Below are positions 23,584 to 30,631 of a stretch of DNA of 32,310 nucleotides, one piece after another (position 1 is the first letter of the stretch; each line of letters starts with the position of its first letter). The translations under genes and the position numbers were made by a program. The notes under the pieces were generated by a model that searched no databases, was not told where the DNA came from, and saw only the letters and a program-made list of their open reading frames with translations. The stretch comes from a virus: IMG/VR virus record IMGVR_UViG_3300003319_000043, positions 1-32,310 of that record; one strand, given 5' to 3'.

Positions 23584-23994
23584 ATGGCCGGCAATCTCAG
23601 CGACTATCTCAAGAACGAACTCCGGAAGCATGTCTTCCGCACCGGCAGTTTCACCAAGCCGACGACGCTCTACGTCGCGCTCTACACGGCCGCTCCCTCC
23701 GACAGTGGGGGTGGGACGGAAGTCAGCGGCGGATCGTATGCGCGCGTGCAGGTCGGACCCTCGGATGCCGCATGGTCTGCCCATGCGACCGCAGGCCGCA
23801 CGCAGAACTTGAGCGCCGTCACCTTTCCAGCCCCGACCGCCAATTGGGGCACGGCCACGCACGTCGGCCTCCACGATGCGTCTACTGGCGGCAATCTGCT
23901 CACTTGGGCTCCGCTCGTCACGGCGCGCGTCGTGAACAACGGCGATCCGGCGCCCGCGTTCAACGCGACCGCGCTTGACTTTCAGTGGGATTAG
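23584..23994 (+). CDS. Gp80-like tail fibre protein
   Basis: A 136-residue protein with ribosome site AGGAG. It has the pattern LSDYLKNELRKHVFRTGSF (5-23), TLYVALYTAAPSDSGGGTEV and GGSYARVQV of a family widely annotated as phage tail fibre, with a late THVGLHDA strand. It probably attaches to the tail tip. The protein at 6821 is a second, more divergent member. Confidence 0.75.
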   Translation: MAGNLSDYLKNELRKHVFRTGSFTKPTTLYVALYTAAPSDSGGGTEVSGGSYARVQVGPSDAAWSAHATAGRTQNLSAVTFPAPTANWGTATHVGLHDASTGGNLLTWAPLVTARVVNNGDPAPAFNATALDFQWD

Positions 23995-24011
23995 CGCCGC
24001 GGTAGATCTCG

Positions 24012-27000
24012 ATGGCTGATATCCAGATCATCGGCGCAACCACGCCGTTCGATCGCGTCGTCTCGCGCCGAGTGGTGTTCACCAGCGCGAACGTTGGGTA
24101 CGTCTTCTTTATTGAGAACACGACCGCTGGCCACTTCCAGTACAAGAAGACGACCGACGGCGGCGCCACGTGGGGATCGGCCGTCACGATTCATACGGGT
24201 CCGGGCACCGCGACGGCGCCCATCGGATTCGATGTCTGGTACGACCGCTGGACGAGCGGCGATAGCGGGACGAAGATCCACACCGCGCTGATCACGCGCG
24301 ACACGGACGACGTCGTCTATCGGGCGCTCGACACAAGCGGCGACACGCTCGGGACGGAGACGACGGTCCTCAACGGCGCGTCCGCCGATGAGACGGTCAT
24401 TGCGAACGTCACCATCACGAAGGCGCGCGGCGGAAATCTCTACGTCGCGGCGATGATCGACGCTGGCGTTGAGTTCGTCTTCGGTCGCAGCACGGACGGA
24501 GGCGCGAGCTGGTCGTCTCGCGCACACTCGTTCGAGGCCAGCGGGTTCGATCGCTTCACGCTCTACCCTGGCAACGAGAGCGACAGCCAAGACGTCTGGC
24601 TGCTTTTCGAAGATGCGTCCGCCGACGAGCTGACGCTCAAGACGTATGACGACTCCGCAGATAGTTGGTCGGAGTCCAGCGTTATCTGCCCGATCGCGTC
24701 GGTGTTTGATTTCAATCGGCAGTGGGGTGGACACGTCCGCCATGCCGACGGGCATCTCATCATCGCGGTCTGGACGGAGAAGGACACGGCGACGGCCGAC
24801 TTTCGCGTCTTCGACATCAACGGCGCGGGCAGCATCGTCGAGAAGACGGCCATCGCGACGAACGTCGACGACTCGTTCTACCCCGCGCTGTTCATCAACC
24901 AGTCGACGAACGACCTCTACGTCTCGTACACCGGCAAGAAGGACGGCAGCGAGACGCTCGACACGACAGCCAGCGTCTGCTACGTCAAGTCGACCGACGG
25001 CGGGGCGACGTGGGGCGCCGAGGTGGTCTACTCCGCGACGGCCAGCGACTGGATGCAGACGTGGACGCCGCAACAGGGCGACCGGTTCGCCGTCGTCTGG
25101 AGCGACGCCTCGCCGCGGCAACTTCTCATCAACGTCGACAACAGTCTGAGCTTCGGCCTCGTGGCGTCGTTCGCCGGCGAAGGCATTCTGACCACGCCCG
25201 CCATCACGACCTACATCGGGCTCACGCCGAACGCGATGGCGGGCGAACTGCAATTCACCGCGCCAAGTCTAGTTACGTGGGCCTGGGAAGCGTCGTTTGC
25301 CGGTGAAGGCTTTCTGACCGCCGATCTAAACAATGTCGATTGGCGCGCGACCTTCGCGGGCGAAGGCGTGCTCGGGATGCCTGATCTGCCGCATCCGTTC
25401 CCCGGATGGGAAGCCCTCTTCACCGGAGAGGGTCAGCTCGCCGCGCCGGTCTTTACGACGTACGCGTGGGAGGCGCTCTTCGCGGGTGAAGGCGCGCTCA
25501 CGGCTGATCTCACGGTCTCGCTCAGCGCGTCCTTTAGAGGCGAGCTGGCGCTGCAAGAGCCCGCGCTGGCTGCGGCGAGCATCGCGTTAGCGGCGTCGTT
25601 CCGCGGCGAAGGCGCGCTGCGAGGGCGCTTCTACACGGTGACGGGACGGCGGGATCCAGACGGCGACCGCGCGATCGTTCTGCACGATTCGATCAGCATT
25701 GAGGAATCGCGCGACGGCGGCACCGCCGCGCAAATGACCGTCCGGGGCTTCTCGCCGCCGGAGGGGGCGCCGGTGACCATCGCCCTCGGCGGCGATCCAC
25801 TCTTCGCCGGCCTCATCCTCGAGACACTGCGCTTTTACGATCAGGGCCACGCGTTCACAACATTGACGCTCGTAGGACACGATTGGCATCTGACGCGGCG
25901 GCGCTTCTCGCGGCGCTACGTCAACCAGTCGGCGACCGCGATCATCCTCGACGTCATGGCCACCTTTCCAACCTTCGACGTGACGAATGTCGAGGCCGGC
26001 TTGCCGACGATTGACGACATCACCTTTTCGCAGGCCACCGCGGCCGACATCCTCGCTGAGGTGATGCGGCGGATCGGCGGGCACTATCACGTCAGCCCGC
26101 CACGCTTGCTCTATGCAGGTCTCGTGGAGACGGAACCCGACCCCGAGCCGTTCACGCCGGCCTATGCGACCGAGCACTCCGTTCTCCAGGCGTTCTCGAT
26201 CGCGCGCGATCTGCGGCAAGTGGTGAATCGGGTGACGATCATCGGCGCGGGCACGACGCTCGTAGAGCCGCCGCCAGGCGAACCGCCGGATTTCATCCCG
26301 CGCGCGTACGACCCGACCGACGATGGCGACCGCACCGTGCGGTATCCCGTGGGCGCGACGCGCCTGTATCTCGAGACGGGCGAGCGGCTCAATCCCGATG
26401 AAGTGGACGAGAACGGCAATCCGTTCAATCCGCGGCGCAAGGTGCCACCGACGCCGCTCTTCCAGTCGCCCGGCATAGTTCTCGTCGACGATCGCCAAGA
26501 GCTCGCCTTCCACGCCGCAGGCAAGCAGACTTTTCTCACGTGGGGTGGTGGTGGGAGCGACACCCTCACCGTCGCGTCACTCCCTGACGGCAGTCTCCCC
26601 GAGATCTTCGCGGAGCCCTCGTTCACATATCTCTACGTCGCCACGCTGGTCACCGCGTGGGGCGAAAGCACGCGGTTCTACGAGACGTTCGCGTATCGGA
26701 CACCGCGGCGCACGAGCGATGGATCCGGGTATGTCTGGGATCGATCGTTCCTGGTGAAGGTGAGCGCCATCCCAAATCCGAATGTCACCGCCGTGAAGGT
26801 CTATCGCCAGGTGTACGGCCCGGATGGGTGGGGGCCGTTCATCGCCATCGGCTCGACGCCCGGCAGCGGAGGCGTCATCATCGACAGTCAGGATCATCCG
26901 CCGACAGATCATCCCGATGAATTGCCGCTGGTGGACACGTCGCAGCGCCCGCCGCTCGCGTATCTCGACGTCGCGCCGCTGACCCAGGCGATCCCCGTCG

Positions 27001-27428
27001 GCGCGTCGGTGCGCGTGATGACGGTGTTGGACGACCTGCCCTCACAGGCGTATCTCTCGGTTGTGCTCTCGCGCGACGGCGTGCCCGATGACGGCATCGT
27101 AGAAGGGGTCCTCGACGACAGCGATCTCACACCCGAGGACTTCGAGACTGTCGGCCGGACGTATCTCGAGGAGCGATCGTTTGTCGAGATCGCGCCCTCC
27201 TGGGATTCGCGCGATCCGAACACACGGCCCGGTCGCACGCAGTTTATCGACATGCCCGATCTGCAGGGCGCATTTACCATTGAGCGCGTGCGGATCGATA
27301 GCTTCGTGCTGGCGAATTACGACGGCTCTGGCCTGACGGTCGCGCCGATCTTTCACGCGACGGCCAAGCGAGAGCGCGTGTCGATTCATGATCTACTCGC
27401 GCCAGGGTCGCGGTTCGAGCTGCGCTGA
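24012..27428 (+). CDS. tail tip protein: sialidase-like propeller fused to a baseplate-hub domain
   Basis: A 1138-residue protein. Residues 1-380 hold three Asp-box motifs at 48-54, 161-167 and 328-334 (T-D-G-G-A-T/S-W), the mark of a sialidase-type beta-propeller. Residues 387-536 carry about eight short repeats of the FAGEG--- type, spaced about 20 residues. From about 545 the sequence resembles tail hub proteins (SISIEESRDGGTAAQMTVRG, then LIGHDWHLTRRRFSRRYV-type and VMRRIGGHYHVSPP segments) and ends in a further beta region. A glycan-binding propeller on the hub suggests host-surface recognition at the tail tip. No complete sialidase catalytic set (Arg triad, Tyr, Glu, Asp) was traced, so enzyme activity is not claimed. 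Confidence 0.75.
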   Translation: MADIQIIGATTPFDRVVSRRVVFTSANVGYVFFIENTTAGHFQYKKTTDGGATWGSAVTIHTGPGTATAPIGFDVWYDRWTSGDSGTKIHTALITRDTDDVVYRALDTSGDTLGTETTVLNGASADETVIANVTITKARGGNLYVAAMIDAGVEFVFGRSTDGGASWSSRAHSFEASGFDRFTLYPGNESDSQDVWLLFEDASADELTLKTYDDSADSWSESSVICPIASVFDFNRQWGGHVRHADGHLIIAVWTEKDTATADFRVFDINGAGSIVEKTAIATNVDDSFYPALFINQSTNDLYVSYTGKKDGSETLDTTASVCYVKSTDGGATWGAEVVYSATASDWMQTWTPQQGDRFAVVWSDASPRQLLINVDNSLSFGLVASFAGEGILTTPAITTYIGLTPNAMAGELQFTAPSLVTWAWEASFAGEGFLTADLNNVDWRATFAGEGVLGMPDLPHPFPGWEALFTGEGQLAAPVFTTYAWEALFAGEGALTADLTVSLSASFRGELALQEPALAAASIALAASFRGEGALRGRFYTVTGRRDPDGDRAIVLHDSISIEESRDGGTAAQMTVRGFSPPEGAPVTIALGGDPLFAGLILETLRFYDQGHAFTTLTLVGHDWHLTRRRFSRRYVNQSATAIILDVMATFPTFDVTNVEAGLPTIDDITFSQATAADILAEVMRRIGGHYHVSPPRLLYAGLVETEPDPEPFTPAYATEHSVLQAFSIARDLRQVVNRVTIIGAGTTLVEPPPGEPPDFIPRAYDPTDDGDRTVRYPVGATRLYLETGERLNPDEVDENGNPFNPRRKVPPTPLFQSPGIVLVDDRQELAFHAAGKQTFLTWGGGGSDTLTVASLPDGSLPEIFAEPSFTYLYVATLVTAWGESTRFYETFAYRTPRRTSDGSGYVWDRSFLVKVSAIPNPNVTAVKVYRQVYGPDGWGPFIAIGSTPGSGGVIIDSQDHPPTDHPDELPLVDTSQRPPLAYLDVAPLTQAIPVGASVRVMTVLDDLPSQAYLSVVLSRDGVPDDGIVEGVLDDSDLTPEDFETVGRTYLEERSFVEIAPSWDSRDPNTRPGRTQFIDMPDLQGAFTIERVRIDSFVLANYDGSGLTVAPIFHATAKRERVSIHDLLAPGSRFELR
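25170..25619 (+). repeat. short coding repeats with FAGEG core
   Basis: About eight imperfect copies of a unit of 18-22 residues in the linker between the propeller and the hub domain. Cores are at residues 387, 409, 429, 448, 470, 490, 508 and 530 of the protein; several are preceded by a WxA segment. They probably form a rod or stalk that separates the head of the protein from the hub. The spacing varies, unlike the fixed 60-bp and 51-bp arrays elsewhere. Confidence 0.65.
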
Positions 27429-27760
27429 TGGAGCCGTGGCACCTCTTCGTTGGCGGCGTGATCGTGACTATCGCCAGCAACATGCTGACGTGGATCATCG
27501 CGAGATCGCGATCGGAGGGCGTCACGAGCAGTCAGATCGATCATCTCGAAGCGATGCTCAACGAGCGCGAGAAGGACATCACGCGCATTGAGACCGCGAT
27601 CGAGAAAGTGCATGATGCGCGGCACGCGCTGCGCAACGAGCTGTTGACGCAACAGCGCGAATACTGGGGCGAGGTCGGCCGTCGGCTCGACGGATTGCGC
27701 GACGAAATCAAGCGACTCGATGGCAACATCTGCAACGTCTGCCGGATGAAGAATCAATGA
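27428..27760 (+). CDS. membrane-anchored coiled-coil protein
   Basis: A 110-residue protein. One N-terminal membrane helix (about 6-25, LFVGGVIVTIASNMLTWII) precedes a long coiled coil (about 37-95) and a terminal CNVC pair. The topology, short N-terminus out or in and long helical body, resembles i-spanin-like or lysis-accessory proteins, but there is no accompanying outer-membrane partner visible. Coupled by ATGA to the lysozyme-like gene. Function tentative. Confidence 0.55.
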   Translation: MEPWHLFVGGVIVTIASNMLTWIIARSRSEGVTSSQIDHLEAMLNEREKDITRIETAIEKVHDARHALRNELLTQQREYWGEVGRRLDGLRDEIKRLDGNICNVCRMKNQ

Positions 27761-28992
27761 TCGATCTCCTGCATCGCTTCATCGTGCCCGCCGCCTACAC
27801 GCTGCTACCGCCAGCGATGGCATCGGATCGCGCGACAGCGATGTTGCTGGCGATTGCGCTGCAGGAGTCGAGCATTGAGGGCGTGATGCACCGGACGCAG
27901 ATCGGCGGGCCTGCCCGATCCTTTTGGATGATGGAGCGCTCGGGCGGCATCGCTGGTGTCCTCTCGCATCGGGCGAGCCGAGGGCCGATCCGCCAAGCGC
28001 TCAACGTCTTACGGTATCGAGACTCTGGCGACGAGTGCTATCGCGCCGTGGCCGACAACGATGTACTCGCCGCGTGCTTCGCGCGCTGCCTGCTCTGGAC
28101 ACTGCCCGACGCGCTGCCGCGATTGGACGATCCGGAATGGGCGTGGCAGCAATACGTCGCGGCGTGGCGGCCCGGGAAGCCGCATCGCGAGACGTGGGAC
28201 ACCTACTACGCGCAGGCCTGGGCGATCGTGGGTAAAGCCGAATGGGGTGGGCGAAGTTCAAGTTTTGGCAAAAGCAGTCGCGAGAGTTTAGTTTCCGAAG
28301 GAGCCACCGTCATGTACGAGCCGAAATGGAATCACCTGCGCGCGCAGATTCTCGACATTGCCGCCAAGGTGCAGGACGAGCATCCGAGCGATTGGCAAGC
28401 CGTCGAGCGCAAAGACAACACCTTCATTCGCCGCGTGGCGCACGCCTGTCAGGTCGCTGGTTTAGGGATGGTCGGGCTCAACGGCAAGCGCGGCAACGTG
28501 AACGATCTCTCGACCGACGTGCTCGCGTTTCCCAATGACACCGGCTGCCGCGATGAGAGCGGCACGTATCCAGGCTTGGAGCTCCACGACATCATCAACG
28601 CGTCCGACAGCCCGCAGAAGGCGCTCGCGTGGGGCGACTCGACGCAGGGCACGATCGATGGTGGTGTCGGCGGCGCATGGGTCCGGCCGACACCCGTCGG
28701 CGCCGCGACGCCGGGAACGCCCAGCACACCGACCAGTGCCACGCTGCCCGATCGCCACGAGTTCGAAGATGAAGTCGCGCAGCTCGAACGGTTCTACGAA
28801 GCGCCGGAAGGGCTGCAGCGGCCGGCGCCGGGGCTGTCGCTCAACGGGCGCCCGGATGTCACCGCCATCGCGGCGTGGATCCTCGAAATCTATCTGCGCG
28901 CTCGCTTCGCCGGGATGTCGCGCGAGCAGGCGCGTGAGGCGTACCGCGCGCAGATCCGCGAGTCCGCCGAGTGGAAGTCAAAACACCAATGA
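27757..28992 (+). CDS. lysozyme-like protein with an added domain
   Basis: A 411-residue protein. The N-terminal domain (about 20-165) opens with LAIALQESSIEGVMHRTQIG (31-50) and GPARSFWMMERSGGI (51-65). This is the pattern of phage peptidoglycan-cleaving domains of the transglycosylase/lysozyme type; Glu37 in the QES segment is the candidate catalytic acid. A second domain (about 190-305, KWNHLRAQILDIAAKVQDEH onward) is of unknown type. The tail, from about 320, is partly disordered and ends in a helical stretch. It is probably the endolysin or a virion-associated cell-wall enzyme. Holin-like genes stand on both sides. Confidence 0.6.
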   Translation: MIDLLHRFIVPAAYTLLPPAMASDRATAMLLAIALQESSIEGVMHRTQIGGPARSFWMMERSGGIAGVLSHRASRGPIRQALNVLRYRDSGDECYRAVADNDVLAACFARCLLWTLPDALPRLDDPEWAWQQYVAAWRPGKPHRETWDTYYAQAWAIVGKAEWGGRSSSFGKSSRESLVSEGATVMYEPKWNHLRAQILDIAAKVQDEHPSDWQAVERKDNTFIRRVAHACQVAGLGMVGLNGKRGNVNDLSTDVLAFPNDTGCRDESGTYPGLELHDIINASDSPQKALAWGDSTQGTIDGGVGGAWVRPTPVGAATPGTPSTPTSATLPDRHEFEDEVAQLERFYEAPEGLQRPAPGLSLNGRPDVTAIAAWILEIYLRARFAGMSREQAREAYRAQIRESAEWKSKHQ

Positions 28993-29276
28993 CCAAATTC
29001 ATCGAGTGGCTCGCCACGCTGAACACCGTCACCGTCACCGAAGCGATCCGGCAGGTGATTCTCTCGCTCGTCCTGTTCGAAGTCATTCGCTGGGATGAGC
29101 ATCAAATCGCCGGGTTCCTGATGGCGGTCTCGGCGGTGCTGGCGCTCTTCGCGCGCGGCACGACGGTGTCGCATGGCCGCGTCGAGCAGAAGGTGGATGA
29201 GAAGGTGGCGCTGCGCGAGATCGCCGGCACGACAGGCACCGCCGCGAACATGTCGCCACCGACGAAACAGGTATGA
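28989..29276 (+). CDS. putative holin
   Basis: A 95-residue protein; the ATG at 28989 overlaps the previous stop. Two hydrophobic stretches (about 20-37, IRQVILSLVLFEVI, and 42-62, IAGFLMAVSAVLALFARG) are separated by a WDEHQ turn, followed by a charged C-terminus. Size and topology suit a class II holin. Its place after the lysozyme-like gene supports a lysis role. The sequence resembles small phage membrane proteins often annotated as holins. Confidence 0.6.
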   Translation: MTKFIEWLATLNTVTVTEAIRQVILSLVLFEVIRWDEHQIAGFLMAVSAVLALFARGTTVSHGRVEQKVDEKVALREIAGTTGTAANMSPPTKQV

Positions 29277-29992
29277 AGCCCTACTACGAGCAGGACGGGA
29301 TCACGATCTACCACGGCGACTGCCGCGAGGTGCTGCCTGCGATGGCGTCGACGCGACTCGTTGTGACTGATCGGCCGTACGTGTTCGGCATCGCATCAAC
29401 AGCCCAGGAAGGCAAGGCGGGCGGCTGGGGCGACTTAATGAACAGTTCCATTTGGTACGAGTCGTGGCTGTCCGAGTGTAAGCGGCTCACGGAGACGGCG
29501 CAGGGTGCGGTGTGGGTGTTCAACTCGTGGCGGTCGTTTCCGGTTCTCGCGCGTGCGGCGTACGGCGTTCGCTGGCCGGTCGAATCGCTGTTGGTGTGGG
29601 ACAAGGAATGGATAGGCCCCGGAGGAGAGCGCGGACTCCGGCCGTCGTACGAACTCGCGGCGCTGTTCGCGCACTCCGATTTCGCCATCGCAAATCGCGG
29701 ACTGCCAGACATCTGGCGCAGTAAGTGGTCAAGCAACAAACCGAGCGGACACCCCGCAGAGAAGCCCGTCGATCTGTTACGGCGCATCATCCGCGAGAGT
29801 GGCGGCGGCCCAGTGCTCGATCCATTCGCCGGTAGCGGGTCAACGCTCGTTGCAGCGAAGGATGAGGGACGGGCGGCCGTCGGTATCGAGATTGAGGAGC
29901 GCTACTGCGAGATTGCGGCGCAGCGTCTGGCCCAGAGGGTGCTGTCGTTTGGTGAACCGCGTTCGATTTGGGAAGGCGAAATTACTGCATGA
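29273..29992 (+). CDS. DNA methyltransferase (amino-group type) with altered catalytic motif
   Basis: A 239-residue beta-class N4/N6 methyltransferase. The N-terminal IYHGDCREVLPAM (12-24), the HPAEKPVDLL motif (160-169), and motif I VLDPFAGSGSTLVAA (181-195) with GIEIEERYCEIAAQRL are all standard. The catalytic motif IV, normally D/S/N-P-P-Y, reads TDRPY (32-36): a single CCG-to-CGG change would explain the Arg. The enzyme may be inactive, regulatory or of shifted specificity. It is coupled to the lysis genes and probably guards phage DNA or marks it during late infection. No cognate nuclease is visible. Confidence 0.85.
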   Translation: MKPYYEQDGITIYHGDCREVLPAMASTRLVVTDRPYVFGIASTAQEGKAGGWGDLMNSSIWYESWLSECKRLTETAQGAVWVFNSWRSFPVLARAAYGVRWPVESLLVWDKEWIGPGGERGLRPSYELAALFAHSDFAIANRGLPDIWRSKWSSNKPSGHPAEKPVDLLRRIIRESGGGPVLDPFAGSGSTLVAAKDEGRAAVGIEIEERYCEIAAQRLAQRVLSFGEPRSIWEGEITA

Positions 29993-30138
29993 ACACCGGC
30001 CCAGTGATGCCGCCACGTCCGCCAGCCGATCGAGATCCAGCAGGTCGCCGGAATGATGACGTCGCGTACGACATCATCGCCACGTTGATCGTGGCGGCGC
30101 TGATCGCCGCGTTGTTGTATTGGCTGTTCTGGTTCTGA
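29989..30138 (+). CDS. 49-residue C-terminally anchored membrane protein
   Basis: A short gene coupled by ATGA to the methyltransferase stop. The first half is Pro/Arg-rich (MPPRPPADRDPAGR) and the second half one hydrophobic helix (about 29-49, IIATLIVAALIAALLYWLFW) ending the protein. This is the look of a small tail-anchored membrane protein and may be an antiholin, holin partner or exclusion protein. It is the last rightward gene before the attachment region. Confidence 0.6.
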   Translation: MNTGPVMPPRPPADRDPAGRRNDDVAYDIIATLIVAALIAALLYWLFWF

Positions 30139-30152
30139 CCGCTCCGTCAGGG

Positions 30153-30174
30153 AAAGTGACGAAATGCTCACTTT
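30153..30174 (+). terminator. weak hairpin after the late operon
   Basis: AAAGTGA (30153-30159) pairs perfectly with TCACTTT (30168-30174) across an 8-nt loop, 14 bases after the last rightward stop. A single T and no T-run follow. It may be a weak terminator or part of the attachment region. The AT-rich stem is not very stable. Confidence 0.35.
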
Positions 30175-30186
30175 TGAACACTTCGG

Positions 30187-30212
30187 CGATCCAACCGTTC
30201 GATCCAACCATT
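30187..30212 (+). repeat. tandem 13-bp repeats, left arm of attP
   Basis: Two direct copies, CGATCCAACCGTT (30187-30199) and CGATCCAACCATT (30200-30212), differing at one position. The same pair occurs on the other side of the tRNA fragment at 30409-30434. Tandem repeats on both sides of a core are the usual arrangement of integrase arm-type sites. Between this arm and the core is an inverted repeat ATAGGG/CCCTAT (30225-30230 and 30241-30246). Confidence 0.6.
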
Positions 30213-30298
30213 CGCCCCTACCGGATAGGGTTCGATAGACCCCTATAGAGTCGGCGAGAGCGGGGCTTTAGCAGATTTCCTCAGAAATTCGCGAAAAG

Positions 30299-30346
30299 TG
30301 GCGCGCCCGACAGGATTCGAACCTGTGGCCTTCGGCTCCGGAGGCC
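30299..30346 (-). other. 3' half of a tRNA-Arg(CCG) gene, probable attP core
   Basis: Read leftward, this segment holds an anticodon loop CTCCGGA with anticodon CCG, the 3' anticodon strand, a variable loop AGGCC, a perfect T-arm (ACAGG, TTCGAAT, CCTGT), the 3' acceptor strand CGGGCGC, discriminator G and encoded CCA. The expected 5' acceptor strand (GCGCCCG) and a normal D-arm are missing upstream; the sequence there (GGGCGGGTCAACAAG) does not pair. It is therefore a half tRNA, as carried by phages that integrate into tRNA genes and restore them. The integrase gene is close by. The core could be longer or shorter than given. Confidence 0.75.
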
Positions 30347-30384
30347 GCGGACGTGTGCAGGCTCTAACTTGTTGACCCGCCCAG

Positions 30385-30400
30385 TGTTTCACGTGAAACA
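30385..30400. other. perfect bacterial parS-type palindrome
   Basis: TGTTTCACGTGAAACA is a perfect 16-bp palindrome and matches the bacterial chromosomal parS consensus TGTTNCACGTGAAACA at every position. parS is bound by the CTP-dependent clamp protein ParB, which spreads and recruits SMC. The site stands between the attP core and the right arm repeats. No parA or parB gene lies in the window. Use of the host's ParB or of a phage ParB outside the window would be the natural explanation. Confidence 0.8.
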
Positions 30401-30408
30401 GTGACGGC

Positions 30409-30434
30409 CGATCAAACCGTCCGATCCAACGATT
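30409..30434 (+). repeat. tandem 13-bp repeats, right arm of attP
   Basis: CGATCAAACCGTC (30409-30421) and CGATCCAACGATT (30422-30434) repeat the left arm pair with one or two changes each. They overlap the last codons of the leftward gene at 30412. Same orientation as the left pair. Probable integrase arm-type sites. Confidence 0.6.
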
Positions 30435-30609
30435 CCGCCCAAGGTGTGTCGAGCGGTTGCTCATCGATCATGATGATGTCGTGTGGATAGACGGTCCTTA
30501 GTCGATCGGCCTCGGCCTCTGCGAGTTCGCGCGATGACCATGCACCCAGGCATGACGGCGAGGGGTCGTTCCTGTCGGTCGCCGAGTAGATCAAGTACAC
30601 CTGCGCCAT
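30412..30609 (-). CDS. DUF7336-like small protein
   Basis: A 65-residue protein downstream of the integrase in the same operon, 22 bp from its stop. It has the pattern VYLIYSATD (4-12), LGAWSSRELAEAEADRLR (about 21-38) and IIMIDEQPLD (about 45-54), which resembles the DUF7336 domain found in small phage and bacterial proteins. The fold is alpha/beta with an SRELAEAEA helix. Function unknown. Its 3' end overlaps the right arm repeats. Confidence 0.65.
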   Translation of the reverse strand: MAQVYLIYSATDRNDPSPSCLGAWSSRELAEAEADRLRTVYPHDIIMIDEQPLDTPWAESLDRTV

Positions 30610-30631
30610 ACGGCGCCTGCAAGTCTAGCAT

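Noticed and set aside
23991-25253. Leftward 420-codon frame opposite the propeller domain
   Set aside because: Arg/Val/Asp-rich composition typical of the opposite strand of a real gene, no motif, and the rightward frame carries clear Asp boxes.
30299-30382. A complete functional tRNA-Arg(CCG) gene
   Set aside because: The 5' acceptor strand GCGCCCG is absent; GGGCGGG upstream mismatches the 3' strand CGGGCGC at three of seven positions, and no normal D-arm is found. A half tRNA in attP fits better.
30243-30464. Leftward 73-codon frame across the tRNA half and parS
   Set aside because: It reads through the tRNA half and the attachment region, with the PEPKATGSNPVG-like peptide that appears whenever a tRNA T-arm is translated. 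It also overlaps the DUF7336-like gene in another frame.
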